The position numbers and the translations under genes are program-made. Shown piece by piece: positions 8,739 to 18,999 of a DNA stretch of 64,000 bases (position 1 is its first letter; each line of letters opens with the position of its first letter). The stretch is from Olavius algarvensis associated proteobacterium Delta 3 (GTDB lineage Bacteria; Desulfobacterota; Desulfobacteria; Desulfobacterales; CAFBRK01): assembly GCA_903231505.1 (NCBI GenBank), contig CAFBRK010000056.1, forward strand, positions 62,001 to 126,000, given 5' to 3'. Under the pieces are notes generated by a model. The model saw only the letters and a program-made list of their open reading frames with translations. It searched no databases and was not told the origin of the DNA.

Positions 8739-11700
8739 CTACGCGTCCCTCGCGTTGCCACCGACCTTTTCCATGCGGATCACAAACAGCAGCAGGGCGG
8801 GAATGACAAAGACGGTGAAGAACGTGGAGACGGCCAGCCCGCCGAGAATTACGCTGCCCAACCCCCGGTACAGCTCAGAGCCCGAGCCGGGAAAGAGCAC
8901 CAGGGGCAGCATCCCGAATATACTGGTCATTGCGCTCATATAAATCGGGCGCAGCCGGACCCGCGCGGATTCGAGCACTGCGGAACGGTGGTCCAACCCG
9001 TGAAAACGGACATTGTTCAGCGCCTGGTATACGATAAGAATCGCGTTGTTGACGACAACCCCGATCAGTATGACGAATCCCAGCATGGTGACGATGTCCA
9101 GGGGCTGGTTGACAAACAGATTGAGCAGCTGCAGGCCCACGAACCCTCCGGCGCCGGCCAGAGGTACGGTGAACATGATAATCAGCGGGTAGATGAAATT
9201 GCCGAACAGGGCAGACATCAGCAGGTAGGAAATCATTGCAGCGAGGACAAAGTTCCACTGAAGGGCGCTTTTCGTCTCGACCAGCTTGTCGGCCGCCCCG
9301 CTCATGTTCACGCGGACATTCTGGAGCATGCCGGCCTCGCGCAGCGGCGGTAGAATGTCGCCGTCAATAATTTCCATCGCCGCCTGCAGGGGCAGGTCAT
9401 CGGGCGGCGTGATCTGAAGGGTGATGGTCCGGTTTCGCTCCAGGTGGCGGATCTGGGTGATGCCGTAGGTCCGCTCGAGCCGCGCCAGGCTGGACACCGG
9501 AATCACATTACCCCCTGCAGTGACCACCAGTGCCCTGTAGAGATCTTCCGGTGTAGCGATCTTTTCTTCCGCCGTCATCAACACCATGTCGATTTTCTTC
9601 CGCCCCTCCTGTTTGTATTCTCCCACGACGCGGCCGTCCATGAGGACGTCGACGGTTTCGCCCAGATCCCGTGCAGAAAACCCGTTGGCTTTGAGCCGAT
9701 CCCGATCGGGTAGAATCCGGACCTCCGGATAGAGGAGTTCCATGGATGGAATCGGCCGGATCTGTGCGGTCGGCATGGCGCCTTTGATTTTGACGAAGAG
9801 AAGACCGGCGGATTGGGCAATGGGGTTCAAGTCCTCTCCACTGATATCCAGATCGATCGTGCGGCCCCGCCCGAGACGGGTTTGGAAAATGCCGGGCTGT
9901 ATGCTGATGCCGATCATTCCCGGAATGGAGTTGAGCATCCGGGTAAACAGGGGCAACAACTCCCGGGCCCGCTCCGGTTGGGTGCTCAGGGCTCCGGAGA
10001 TCATAATCCGATCCGCGCCGACGTAAAAGAGGTGCTTGATCCCCGGGATACCGTCGACTTCCTCCTTCCCGATGTAGGGGCTGGCCTGGGTGAACAGAAA
10101 GTCACCAATCTCCTCGAGCTCCTGCACGGAAAGACCCGGGGGCGGTACAAAGATATTCAGAACCAGGTTGCGGTTTCCCTGGGGAAGATATTCCATCTTG
10201 GGAATCAGCGCCAACGCCGTCAACACCGCAGCGCCGGTAAATAATCCAACGACGGCAATCCGGCGCCACCCGCTCCTGGTAATAACGTCGATGAGCCCGA
10301 CGATCCCGTCGACCACGGCGCGGCCTGCGGAAGTCAGCACATTGGGGCCGCTTTTTTTCTTTTTGGCGCTCAGGCTGAAAAGCTGTTTCGAGAGCATCGG
10401 AATGACCGTCACCGAGGTGATCAGGCTCAGGCTGACGGCACAGACCACGGCAAGGGCGATATCTCGAAACAGCTGGCCGGCTTCCTCTTTCAGAAAGACA
10501 ACCGGAAGGAAAACGGCTATGGTCGTCAGAGTAGATGCCAGCACGGCGCCCCATACCTCCCGGGTGCCGTCGTATGCCGCGTCGAATGCCCCCTTGCCCA
10601 TGCCGCGATGCCGGTCGATGTTTTCTATCACCACAATGGCGTTGTCGACCAGCATCCCCACGGCGAACGCAATTCCGGACAGACTGACCACATTCAGATT
10701 GCGTCCAAAGGCATTCATGAAGATAAAGGTGCCGAGGACACTGATGGGGATGGCAGTGGCGACAACCGCCGTCGATCGAAGACTGCGAAGAAACAGAAGC
10801 AGAACACCGATGGCCAGAAGGCCGCCGATGAGAATGTTCTGGCGGATCAATCCGATGGCACCGCGGATATAACCCCGCTGGTCGTAGACCCATTTGAAGT
10901 AAATCCTCTCGGGCTGCAACTTCTCCGCATTAAGCCATTGGACCACCTCATAGACCCGGTCGCTCAGTTCCAGGATGTTGACCCCGGGTTCCGGCTTGAT
11001 ACCCACCGCCATGCCGCCTTCCCCATTGTGGAAGACGGACGCTCTCCGTTTGGTAAAGTCATGGCGAACCTCGGCGACCTGTCCTAAAAAAATCCGGCGC
11101 TGGCCGCTCGATTTCAGGACAACACCTTCGACGTCGTCTATCGAATTGAACTCGGCGGTGGTGCGAATCCGGTAATCCCGTCGTCCCACGCCCAAGATCC
11201 CGGCGGAGACATTGGTGTTTTCAGCGTCAAGGGCTCCGATCACGTCATGGACCGTCAATCCGAATTCGGCCAGACGGGTAGGATCGACAATGACGTGAAG
11301 CTCTTCCTCCCGGCCGCCGCCGACAAACAGATCGGCCACCCCCTCGACGCGTTCCAGGTGCTGGCGAATGTCGTTCTCAAAAAAGGTCCGGTAGGTGTCG
11401 ACAGCCCTTTGGTTGCCTTCCTCGGCCCGCATGACGATCCATATGACCGGCGATGTGGCAGCTCCGGTGGCGTTGATTATCGGGCGATCCACGCCATCCG
11501 GGTAGGATTCCACCTCGTTGAGCTTGTTGGAGACCCGGAGCAGGGCATCATCCAGGTCCGTGCCGATGGTAAAACGCAGGGAAATTTGGCCCCGGGCATT
11601 GAGGGCATCGCTCTCCATCTCCACCAGGCCCGGGATCCCTTTAAGGGTGTTTTCCTGTTCCTCGATGATGTCCCGTTCAATTTCAAACGGCGTGGCGCCG

Positions 11701-11855
11701 CGCCAGGTCGTGGTGACGGTGATAACCGGCTCTACCACGGTCGGACTCAGCTGGTACGGCATCTGCTGGAGTCCGAGAAAACCGAACATCACCACGAGGA
11801 TCACGCCGACGATGACGGTGACCGGTTTTTGTATGGAAAAACGGATGATATCCAT
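8739..11855 (-). CDS. RND efflux transporter, inner-membrane pump (HAE-1/AcrB type)
   Basis: 1038 residues, the normal AcrB-family length. The N-terminus MDIIRFSIQKPVTVIVGVILV is the usual TM1 start. Twelve membrane segments are visible with two large periplasmic loops. TM4 reads GMLVDNAIVVIEN, keeping one of the two AcrB relay aspartates (the second is Asn, as in many relatives). By family it is a proton-driven trimeric exporter of hydrophobic compounds working with the adaptor encoded upstream; no outer-membrane TolC gene is adjacent. A TTG at 11879 is in frame, but the ATG at 11855 matches family N-termini. The gap to the adaptor gene contains word-repeat arms. Confidence 0.92.
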   Translation of the reverse strand: MDIIRFSIQKPVTVIVGVILVVMFGFLGLQQMPYQLSPTVVEPVITVTTTWRGATPFEIERDIIEEQENTLKGIPGLVEMESDALNARGQISLRFTIGTDLDDALLRVSNKLNEVESYPDGVDRPIINATGAATSPVIWIVMRAEEGNQRAVDTYRTFFENDIRQHLERVEGVADLFVGGGREEELHVIVDPTRLAEFGLTVHDVIGALDAENTNVSAGILGVGRRDYRIRTTAEFNSIDDVEGVVLKSSGQRRIFLGQVAEVRHDFTKRRASVFHNGEGGMAVGIKPEPGVNILELSDRVYEVVQWLNAEKLQPERIYFKWVYDQRGYIRGAIGLIRQNILIGGLLAIGVLLLFLRSLRSTAVVATAIPISVLGTFIFMNAFGRNLNVVSLSGIAFAVGMLVDNAIVVIENIDRHRGMGKGAFDAAYDGTREVWGAVLASTLTTIAVFLPVVFLKEEAGQLFRDIALAVVCAVSLSLITSVTVIPMLSKQLFSLSAKKKKSGPNVLTSAGRAVVDGIVGLIDVITRSGWRRIAVVGLFTGAAVLTALALIPKMEYLPQGNRNLVLNIFVPPPGLSVQELEEIGDFLFTQASPYIGKEEVDGIPGIKHLFYVGADRIMISGALSTQPERARELLPLFTRMLNSIPGMIGISIQPGIFQTRLGRGRTIDLDISGEDLNPIAQSAGLLFVKIKGAMPTAQIRPIPSMELLYPEVRILPDRDRLKANGFSARDLGETVDVLMDGRVVGEYKQEGRKKIDMVLMTAEEKIATPEDLYRALVVTAGGNVIPVSSLARLERTYGITQIRHLERNRTITLQITPPDDLPLQAAMEIIDGDILPPLREAGMLQNVRVNMSGAADKLVETKSALQWNFVLAAMISYLLMSALFGNFIYPLIIMFTVPLAGAGGFVGLQLLNLFVNQPLDIVTMLGFVILIGVVVNNAILIVYQALNNVRFHGLDHRSAVLESARVRLRPIYMSAMTSIFGMLPLVLFPGSGSELYRGLGSVILGGLAVSTFFTVFVIPALLLFVIRMEKVGGNARDA

Positions 11856-11937
11856 GGGGGTGTTGACCCGTTTATTCAATCATGAGGTGACATTTGGCAG
11901 TTTCAGTCATCAAAGATACCGGTAATAGAGAGGTTTG

Positions 11938-12088
11938 CCGGTTTGCCCGTGGGCCCGTTCGGCCGCTGATTATCTAGTCTGAAAGGCTGGCCCGCACCCT
12001 GGATTTATACTTATCGAGGGTTCAATAGAAGCATAAGATAAGGTTTCTTCCCTATTTAACCGGCAAACGGGCCAACCGGCCAACCGGC
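11938..12088. repeat. Octamer-word repeat arms between RND genes
   Basis: GCCGGTTTGCCCGTGGGCCC (from 11937) on the left and GGCAAACGGGCCAACCGGCC (12062 on) on the right are reverse-complementary versions of the GCCCGTTT octamer word seen at 25190 and 39950. They could fold as a long imperfect hairpin within the adaptor-pump intergenic mRNA. Confidence 0.5.
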
Positions 12089-12096
12089 TGACGGAT

Positions 12097-13239
12097 TTAC
12101 TTCTGCTTTATAACCTTCAGCGGCTGGCCGTCCCGGATCCGCTCGTTGCCCTTGACGACCGCCTTCATCCCGGCTTCCAGCCCCTCTCCGGTGATACCCG
12201 CCATCAATCCGTGATAGCCCTCTACCTGAACCGGTATCATCTTCGCCAGCCCGGACACGTCGATAAAGACCACCGTCATCCCGAATTTACTGATCACGGC
12301 ATCCCTGTGTACCGACAGCCCCCTCACCATTGGACCCGAAGGCAGGGTGATCCGGGCCTCCATCCCTTCGATCAGCAGATACTTGTTGGGCAGGCGGATT
12401 TTAACGCTGAACGTGCGTGTGGCCACATCGCCCCGGGGCACCACGGCCGCGATGTTTCCCGTAAACCGGCGCTTACCGCGCCGTATTGGGACCTCTCGTC
12501 CCGTCTCCAAGTATTCGAGGATCCCTTCCGGGACATCCACCACCACATCCACCTCCGTGTCATTGGCAATCACGCCGACGGTGGCACCGGCCGATACCCA
12601 CTCGCCGACGTCCACATCCCGGCGGATGACCACACCGTCAAACGGTGACCGGATCGTCATTTTCCGTTTCATCAGCTGGTCGTGCTCCAATTCAAAGGAT
12701 AACGCGGCGGCCTTTTTTTCGAGCCCCTGCATGCGAAATCGGCTGGTATCGTATACCGATACGGCGATTGACCGACCCTTGTACAGAGACTCCATGCGTT
12801 GAAGATCTTTCCGGGCATCTTCCAGCTCAACCCGCGCCTGATCGTACAGGGCAGCTGTCTTTTTCAGATTCAAATCCAGCAACGCGGTGTCCAGCTGGAC
12901 CAGCACCATCCCGGAAAACACCTGCTGGCCCTCCTCGAAGGTGACCACATCGGCACGGCCGGCCACCTCGGCGGCCACGTCGGACACCTGGGCAAAAAAT
13001 ACCGTTCCGACAAAATCGCTCATGGGCTGGGATTCACCCGGACGGATTTCAGCGACACTGACAATCCCGGGGCGCATGGGAGGGCCGCCTTTGCCTTTGG
13101 ACTGGGCGACGGCACCTGCGGCCGGGATCACAAGGATGAGGGCCACCGTCACTGCGATGACGCGCGGCCATCGATCCCGTGTCACCCATCCTCTGATCAT
13201 CGGTTTCCGGTCCACGCATTGTGATCGGAGCGTATTCAT
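12097..13239 (-). CDS. RND periplasmic adaptor (membrane fusion protein)
   Basis: 380 residues. The N-terminal membrane or signal segment is WPRVIAVTVALILVIPAAGA (about residues 25-44). Then follow the first half of a lipoyl-like beta-barrel, an alpha-helical coiled-coil hairpin (LNLKKTAALYDQARVELEDARKDL region, about 125-190), the second lipoyl half (SPFDGVVIRRDVDVGEWV) and the beta-barrel and membrane-proximal domains. It bridges the RND pump encoded immediately downstream to an outer-membrane channel. The ATG at 13239 has GGAGGAGG about 12 bases upstream; an in-frame ATG at 13251 sits too close to that site. Either start overlaps or abuts the methyltransferase stop, implying coupling. Confidence 0.88.
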   Translation of the reverse strand: MNTLRSQCVDRKPMIRGWVTRDRWPRVIAVTVALILVIPAAGAVAQSKGKGGPPMRPGIVSVAEIRPGESQPMSDFVGTVFFAQVSDVAAEVAGRADVVTFEEGQQVFSGMVLVQLDTALLDLNLKKTAALYDQARVELEDARKDLQRMESLYKGRSIAVSVYDTSRFRMQGLEKKAAALSFELEHDQLMKRKMTIRSPFDGVVIRRDVDVGEWVSAGATVGVIANDTEVDVVVDVPEGILEYLETGREVPIRRGKRRFTGNIAAVVPRGDVATRTFSVKIRLPNKYLLIEGMEARITLPSGPMVRGLSVHRDAVISKFGMTVVFIDVSGLAKMIPVQVEGYHGLMAGITGEGLEAGMKAVVKGNERIRDGQPLKVIKQK

Positions 13240-13243
13240 GGTG

Positions 13244-13888
13244 TCATCCATCCTCCTCCGGAAAACTGGTGGGTGTTCGGCGCTGCAGCACACCGAGCGT
13301 TCCGGTCATCGGCAGCTCGATAAAAAGGCCGGAAGAGATCGCCCGTTGATACACACGGAAGGGTGCCTGACCGCCTTTTGCAGGGTCTTCAAAAATGTCG
13401 TGAATCAACAGGTAGCCTCCCGCAATCACATGCCCCGACCAGACATTGTAGTCCGTGAACGCGTCTGCGAACGAATGTCCCCCGTCGATGAACACCAGGC
13501 TCAGCGGTATGGACCAGGCCCGTGCCGGAAGATCCGATCGGCAGACCATCGGCACCACGGTGTCCTCGAGGCCGGCCTGTTCGAGGGTTTGCCGGAAATG
13601 CCGGAACGTGTCCAGACGGCCGGTTTGTGGATCGAGAAGTTCCGGGTCGAAATAGGGTTCCCCGGGCTGCTGTTCCTCGGAACCACGGTGGTGATCAATG
13701 GAAAACAGCACCGTTCCGCTGCTCCGGCAAGCGGTGCCCAGGCATAGCGTCGACCTTCCGCAGTATCCCCCGATCTCGAGACAGGGTCCGCGGCGGCTGG
13801 CATCCAGGCCGAGTCGGTACAGCCGCGCCGCCTCGTCGCGATCCAAAAAGCCTTTGACGCCTTCTATCATCTCCGGATCAAACAGCAT
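13244..13888 (-). CDS. Class I SAM methyltransferase (Methyltransf_24-like)
   Basis: 214 residues with CLEIGGYCGRSTLCLG (SAM-binding glycine motif, about 36-51), FSIDHHRG (acidic beta-2 end) and LVFIDGGHSFADAFTDY, the last typical of Methyltransf_24 and cephalosporin-hydroxylase-like proteins that act on small molecules or glycans. Cytoplasmic. It sits 15 bases after ftsK and overlaps the RND adaptor start region, so it is probably in one transcript with both. The substrate is unknown. Confidence 0.8.
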   Translation of the reverse strand: MLFDPEMIEGVKGFLDRDEAARLYRLGLDASRRGPCLEIGGYCGRSTLCLGTACRSSGTVLFSIDHHRGSEEQQPGEPYFDPELLDPQTGRLDTFRHFRQTLEQAGLEDTVVPMVCRSDLPARAWSIPLSLVFIDGGHSFADAFTDYNVWSGHVIAGGYLLIHDIFEDPAKGGQAPFRVYQRAISSGLFIELPMTGTLGVLQRRTPTSFPEEDG

Positions 13889-13903
13889 GGCCGCCCATGG
13901 GCA

Positions 13904-16054
13904 TTATCCGCCTTCCTCGTCATATCCCCGGACCAGGACCGCCCGTGGCTTGGCACCATCGGACGGACCGACAATCCCCTCCCGCTCCATGACCTCGATG
14001 ATGCGGGCGGCGCGGTTGTATCCGATGCGCAGGTGCCGCTGGATCATGGATATCGATGCCTGGCGGGTCCGCGTCACAAGGGCCACCGCTTCGTCGTATT
14101 TTTCATCATAGGCATCTTCTTCGATATCGGCCGTCACCTTTGGCGGTGCAGCGGTGACCGACCGATCATATTCTCTCGACTCCTGTTGTTTTAGAAATTC
14201 GGTAATACGCGCCAGTTCCGCCTCAGAGATGTAGGCGCCATGAATCCGCTGGAGTTTGGCAGTCCCCGGCGGCAGGAACAGCATATCGCCACTGCCGAGC
14301 AGATTCTCGGCACCCACCGTATCGATGATCGTCCGGGAGTCGGTACGCGACGACACCTGAAACGTCAACCGGGTGGGAAAATTGGCTTTGATGATCCCGG
14401 TAAGCACGTCCACCGATGGCCGTTGGGTGGCCAGAATGAGATGGATCCCGGCGGCTCTTGCCATCTGGGCCAGCCGTGTCAGCGCCACTTCCACATCCCT
14501 GGATGCCACCATCATCAGGTCGGCCAGTTCGTCGATGATGATGACGATAAAGGGGAGTTTTTCCGGTGGCGGGGTGTCCCCATCCGGCGTCTTTTTCTGA
14601 ATCTTTTGGTTGTACTGCTTGATGTTCCGCGCCCGGATCTCCGAAAGCAGTTCATAACGCCGTTCCATTTCCCGAACCGCCCAGAAGAGGGCGTTGGTCG
14701 CCTTCTTGGGATTGGTCACCACGGGAGTGATCAGATGGGGAATCCCATCATAATGGGACAACTCAATGCGCTTTGGATCGATCATGATCAGCCGGACGTC
14801 CTCCGGAGACGCCTTGTACAAAAAGCTGCAAATCATGGCGTTGAGCGCAACGCTTTTTCCGGTTCCGGTGGCCCCGGCAATTAAAAGATGCGGCATCTTA
14901 TCCAATTCGGCCACCACCGGCTGTCCGACGATATCCTTTCCCAGGCAGAGGGTCAGGGTGGATTTGGATTTTTCATAGACCGCAGAAACCACGATCTCCT
15001 TGAATCTTACAATATCCCGGGTGGCATTGGGGATCTCGATGCCGATGGCAGCCTTGCCGGGTATCGGCGCTACGATGCGGATAGCGGTCGCCCGCAGGGC
15101 CAATGCCAGATCGTCCGTCAGACTCACGATCCTGTTGATTTTAACCCCCGGCGCGGGTTCATACTCGAAGGTGGTCACCACCGGACCCGGCGCCACCGAT
15201 ACGACCTTGCCGTCGACCCCGAAATCCTCCAGCTTTTTTTCCACCAGCCGCGACAGCACTTTCAGGTTTTCATCGTCGGCAGACACCAGGGTCTCCCCCG
15301 GACCGTCGAGAAAATTCACGGAGGGCCGCACGTACCCGCTGCCGCTGTGCATAAAATCAAAGACTTCCTGTTTGGGCGCCGGTACATCCCTGACAGGCTT
15401 GGGTTCCGGAGTCTTGATCTGAATGTCCCGTTTCTGTTTGGCTTCTCGGGCGTTGGCCTTTTGGGTCCGCTTCCGGCTCTTTTCCCGGCGCTCACGCCAC
15501 TTGATCCAGGACGTTCTGGCCCCTTCGGTCGCCACGACCGCCAGTCGGCCGCCGCGGCGACCAAAGTTGACCAGAGAAAAACCGGTGCTCATGATGAAGC
15601 CGACCAGCCACGCCAGGGACAGGATAATGGCAGCGCCGGTTGGATTGGCATAGGAGACCAGGAACGATTGAAGCGGGATTCCGACGATGCCTCCGGCAGA
15701 GAACCGGCTGTCGAACAGGATGTAGGCCTCCTGCCGGAATGCCAGAAGACTTCCGGTGGTGACCACCAGCAGGATCCCTCCGGAAGTGGTCAGGGCAATC
15801 CCCCGTCCGGGGTCCGGCCCGAAAAACTGGATGCAGGCAAGCAGCAAAACAAATGGGATCCAGAACGCACCCACCCCGAACAGCCCAACCAGAGCGCCGG
15901 CCAGATGGGCACCGAACACGCCGAACAGGTTCTCTATGTCGCCGAAAGCTTTCGCGTTATGGATGGATGGGTCACCGGGGCTGTAGGAGATAAGACTAAT
16001 GAGAGAAAAGATGACGAGGAAGAATAAAAATATGCCGATGATTTCCTTACGCAT
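13904..16054 (-). CDS. ftsK: FtsK/SpoIIIE DNA translocase
   Basis: 716 residues. Four hydrophobic segments lie in the first about 165 residues, then a charged linker, the alpha/beta RecA-like motor with Walker A GATGTGKSVALNAM (about 395) and Walker B PFIVIIIDELADLM (about 505), and a C-terminal winged-helix gamma domain (RHLRIGYNRAARIIEVME) that reads KOPS sites. It is a septum-anchored hexameric motor that pumps chromosome DNA and activates XerCD at dif. The linker is short compared with E. coli FtsK, close to SpoIIIE length. It lies in the same orientation as RNase J upstream (163-base gap) and the methyltransferase downstream. Confidence 0.95.
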   Translation of the reverse strand: MRKEIIGIFLFFLVIFSLISLISYSPGDPSIHNAKAFGDIENLFGVFGAHLAGALVGLFGVGAFWIPFVLLLACIQFFGPDPGRGIALTTSGGILLVVTTGSLLAFRQEAYILFDSRFSAGGIVGIPLQSFLVSYANPTGAAIILSLAWLVGFIMSTGFSLVNFGRRGGRLAVVATEGARTSWIKWRERREKSRKRTQKANAREAKQKRDIQIKTPEPKPVRDVPAPKQEVFDFMHSGSGYVRPSVNFLDGPGETLVSADDENLKVLSRLVEKKLEDFGVDGKVVSVAPGPVVTTFEYEPAPGVKINRIVSLTDDLALALRATAIRIVAPIPGKAAIGIEIPNATRDIVRFKEIVVSAVYEKSKSTLTLCLGKDIVGQPVVAELDKMPHLLIAGATGTGKSVALNAMICSFLYKASPEDVRLIMIDPKRIELSHYDGIPHLITPVVTNPKKATNALFWAVREMERRYELLSEIRARNIKQYNQKIQKKTPDGDTPPPEKLPFIVIIIDELADLMMVASRDVEVALTRLAQMARAAGIHLILATQRPSVDVLTGIIKANFPTRLTFQVSSRTDSRTIIDTVGAENLLGSGDMLFLPPGTAKLQRIHGAYISEAELARITEFLKQQESREYDRSVTAAPPKVTADIEEDAYDEKYDEAVALVTRTRQASISMIQRHLRIGYNRAARIIEVMEREGIVGPSDGAKPRAVLVRGYDEEGG

Positions 16055-16217
16055 GCATCTGCTTTGCGGCGGTTTGGGAAAACAAGTCGACCATGGTGCC
16101 GATAAACGGAAACCATGACCGGGGTGTTCCCCCCGCCGTCATCCTCCACGTCGGTTTATTCGGGTCGCGGCTGTCCTGGAAACAGATCGGGTTGAGCCGG
16201 ACATCGCCATCGTCGGA

Positions 16218-17867
16218 TTAAACTTCCAGGAGAAACGGCAGTATGACCGGCCGACGGCCAATGGTAAAGAAGAAATACTGCCGAAGTGCCTTTTGGAGCC
16301 GGGTTCGGATCTCCGCGACGCGATTCGGATAGCCTGGCTCGACTTCTTCGACGATCTCCAGGACAACGCACTGGGCATCTTCGATCAGGTGACCGGTGTC
16401 CTGTTTGAAGACGAAACCGCGGGATACGATTTCCGGTCCGTATACCACAATCCCGGTTTCTTCGTCAAAAGCCATGGTCACCACCACCAGCCCATCTTCG
16501 GACAGAATCCGACGCTCCTTGAGCACGCTCCGGCCGACGTCACCGATCCCCTTGCCGTCAATCAGGATTCGCCCGGTGGCGACCGTGTCCCCGGCCCGGA
16601 TGCCGAATTCATCGAATTCAATGATCTGGCCGTTGTCAGCCAGAAGGATCCGTTCCTCTGGTATCCCGACCGATTGGGCCAATCTGCCGTGGAGCACCAG
16701 ATGGCGATATTCGCCATGTATCGGAATAAAGAACCGGGGCCGGGTCAGACTGATCATTAGTTTCAACTCTTCCCGAAACGCGTGGCCGGACACGTGTATC
16801 TCCGATATTTTTTCGTAAATAACATCCGCGCCTCGGCGGTAGAGATTATTGATGATATTTCCGATGGCCTTTTCGTTGCCCGGTATAAATTTCGACGACA
16901 GCAGAACCGTGTCGCCTTCCTTGATGCGGAGCTGCTTGTGTGTTCCGGCAGCCATGCGCGCCAGCGCAGACATGGGCTCCCCCTGGCTGCCGGTGGTGAT
17001 GATCACCACGTCACGATCCGCATAATTTCGAATCTCGCCCACCTGGATCTCCATGCCCTCGGGAATGTTGAGGTAACCCATGGATTTCGCCAGGTGGACG
17101 CTGATTTCCAGACTTTTTCCATTGACGGCGATCTTGTTGCCGCGCTCGGCAGCGATGTCGACTATCTGTTGAATCCGCATGATGTTGGAGGCAAACAACG
17201 CCACGATCACCCGCCCCGTGCTGGACATGATGATTCTTGAAAGGGTTTCTCCAATCTCCTTGTCGGATATGGTATAGCCCTCCTTTTCGACATTGGTGGA
17301 GTCGGAAAGGAGCGCCAGCACCCCTTCCTGGCCAAGGCGGGCAAAGGTGTTGACATCCGTGTTGGCCCCGGTCACTCGCGTGTGGTTGATCTTGAAATCT
17401 CCGGTATGCACAAGCAGACCGACCGGTGTTCGAACGGCAAGCCCGACCCCGTCGACAACACTGTGCCCCACCTGGATAAACTCGACCTGGAACGGTCCCA
17501 GCCGCACGATCTCACCCGCAAGTACATCGTGCAGCCGGGCATTCTCTATCAGGTCGTGCTCCTCGAGCCTGTGCCGGACAAGACCGAGGGTAAACGGTGT
17601 GCCGAACACCGGACAGTTGATGAGCCGGAGCAAATACGGCAGCGCACCGATGTGATCCTCGTGGGCGTGAGTCAGCACGACGCCGGCGACTTTGGCAGCG
17701 TTTTCCTTGAGATAGCCCATATCGGGAATCACGTAGTCCACACCCAGCATGTAGTCTTCCGGAAACATCAATCCGGCGTCCACCACGAATATGGTCTCTT
17801 CAAATTCCATGAGCATCATATTCAGGCCGATTTCCCCAAGGCCCCCGAGAGGGATGATCTTCAACAC
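16218..17867 (-). CDS. rnj: Ribonuclease J
   Basis: 549 residues. A metallo-beta-lactamase core has LTHAHEDHIGALPYL (HxHxDH, about 65-79), a beta-CASP domain with LLSDSTNVEKEGYT and HVSGHAFREE (motifs A and C regions), and the C-terminal RNase J domain. By family it is a zinc-dependent 5'-3' exonuclease and endonuclease that matures and degrades mRNA and rRNA. The plsC stop codon lies inside its start region (7-base overlap), so the two are coupled. The N-terminus MLKIIPLGGLGEIGLNMM matches the family start. Confidence 0.95.
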   Translation of the reverse strand: MLKIIPLGGLGEIGLNMMLMEFEETIFVVDAGLMFPEDYMLGVDYVIPDMGYLKENAAKVAGVVLTHAHEDHIGALPYLLRLINCPVFGTPFTLGLVRHRLEEHDLIENARLHDVLAGEIVRLGPFQVEFIQVGHSVVDGVGLAVRTPVGLLVHTGDFKINHTRVTGANTDVNTFARLGQEGVLALLSDSTNVEKEGYTISDKEIGETLSRIIMSSTGRVIVALFASNIMRIQQIVDIAAERGNKIAVNGKSLEISVHLAKSMGYLNIPEGMEIQVGEIRNYADRDVVIITTGSQGEPMSALARMAAGTHKQLRIKEGDTVLLSSKFIPGNEKAIGNIINNLYRRGADVIYEKISEIHVSGHAFREELKLMISLTRPRFFIPIHGEYRHLVLHGRLAQSVGIPEERILLADNGQIIEFDEFGIRAGDTVATGRILIDGKGIGDVGRSVLKERRILSEDGLVVVTMAFDEETGIVVYGPEIVSRGFVFKQDTGHLIEDAQCVVLEIVEEVEPGYPNRVAEIRTRLQKALRQYFFFTIGRRPVILPFLLEV

Positions 17868-18586
17868 GAAATTATCTCCTGTTGCAGTTGGTTAAGGGCG
17901 TTTTGCATGATTCCTCGAACGCGCTCCAGCAACTCATCCTTATTCTCCCGGCGGTAGCCTGCTGTGGGGACGGGTTCCAGAACCTCGACAAGAACCGGAC
18001 CGGACCGGACTCTGAGGCCGCTTTTCGGCATAATCGGAAAGGTGCCGTGGATGATGACCGGTACAATCGGCACGCCGGCATCGACAGCCAGAATAAACCC
18101 GCCTTTCTTGAAGGGCCGCAACCGTCCATCCAGGCTCCGGGTTCCCTCCGGAAATATCATCACCGAAACACCGCGGCGAATGGCACCGGCTGCCCGGTTC
18201 AGGCTCTGGATAGCGGCATCCCGATCCGTCCGGTCGATGCCGATATATCCGGCACCCTTCATACCCTGTCCCAGTATCGGGATGCGGAAGAGCTCAGCTT
18301 TGGCGATCCATCTGAATTGCGTCCGCAAGTGCCCCACCAGTACGGGGATGTCAAAGTTGCTCTGGTGGTTGCACATGAAAATATAGGGTTTCGTCGAATC
18401 GATATGCTCCATACCCCGGATGGAGACACGCACCCGGCTCACCCGGAGTATGGATTGCCCCCAGAGCCTGCCGATGCGATGCACCACATTCTCGGTGTTC
18501 TGAAAAAAAGAGAGGATGGCCGCCGGCGTCCCAAAGAGAAGGGTCGCCAGAATGGTCCATGATATGGTGATATAGCTCTTCAGCAT
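17861..18586 (-). CDS. plsC: 1-acyl-sn-glycerol-3-phosphate acyltransferase
   Basis: 241 residues with one N-terminal membrane helix (YITISWTILATLLFGTPAAIL) and the four acyltransferase blocks: NHQSNFD (HX4D catalytic pair), block II around GYIGIDRTDRD, FPEGTRS (glycerol-phosphate binding) and VPIVPVIIHG. It makes phosphatidic acid at the inner membrane. It overlaps the start of RNase J by 7 bases. Length and motifs are standard for PlsC. Confidence 0.92.
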   Translation of the reverse strand: MLKSYITISWTILATLLFGTPAAILSFFQNTENVVHRIGRLWGQSILRVSRVRVSIRGMEHIDSTKPYIFMCNHQSNFDIPVLVGHLRTQFRWIAKAELFRIPILGQGMKGAGYIGIDRTDRDAAIQSLNRAAGAIRRGVSVMIFPEGTRSLDGRLRPFKKGGFILAVDAGVPIVPVIIHGTFPIMPKSGLRVRSGPVLVEVLEPVPTAGYRRENKDELLERVRGIMQNALNQLQQEIISC

Positions 18587-18666
18587 CGCGGAAGGTTCAT
18601 CAAGTTTATTCCGGTGGTCCCGGGGGAAGGCGGTGCCTGGTACACGGTCGACCGATAGGTTAAATA

Positions 18667-18999
18667 CTATGTCTTGATATCGAGTTTCTCAAAAATGGCA
18701 TCGATCACGTCGACAAGCCAGTTTCGCTGGCCCTCGGTCGCATAGCCGATGCAGTCGCAGCGCATGCGATTGTTTGTCCGCACCAGCAGCTCGCAGTGCA
18801 ACGACGCCGGCGTCAGTTCGAGGCTGAAAAAAAAGGGCTGACAATCTGTATGATCCCGCTGGGTCTCATTGAGCAAGTCGTCCGCAATCGGCACCCGGTA
18901 TAGACTGTCCATGACAGCCCGCTCCAGGTGTTCATCCAGATAGACTTTCAATTTCTCATGCTCCGGTGGTCGGATCTCGTCAATCAGATATGCTTTCAT
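18667..18999 (-). CDS. Conserved-looking hypothetical protein
   Basis: 110 residues starting MKAYLIDEIRPPEHEKL, with a G-rich stretch (GGGGGGG) just before the ATG as ribosome site. The frame is open upstream to 19092, but that portion reads like non-coding DNA. The sequence is mixed alpha/beta with four cysteines (C69, C84, C96 and C98 approximately, two in RCDCIG) and no membrane segment. It precedes plsC by 80 bases in the same direction. I do not recognise a function. Confidence 0.7.
   Translation of the reverse strand: MKAYLIDEIRPPEHEKLKVYLDEHLERAVMDSLYRVPIADDLLNETQRDHTDCQPFFFSLELTPASLHCELLVRTNNRMRCDCIGYATEGQRNWLVDVIDAIFEKLDIKT

Noticed and set aside
9813..11885. Several plus-strand and other-frame open frames over the RND gene
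   Set aside because: All are shadows of the 1038-residue pump in GC-rich sequence; no ribosome sites or motifs.
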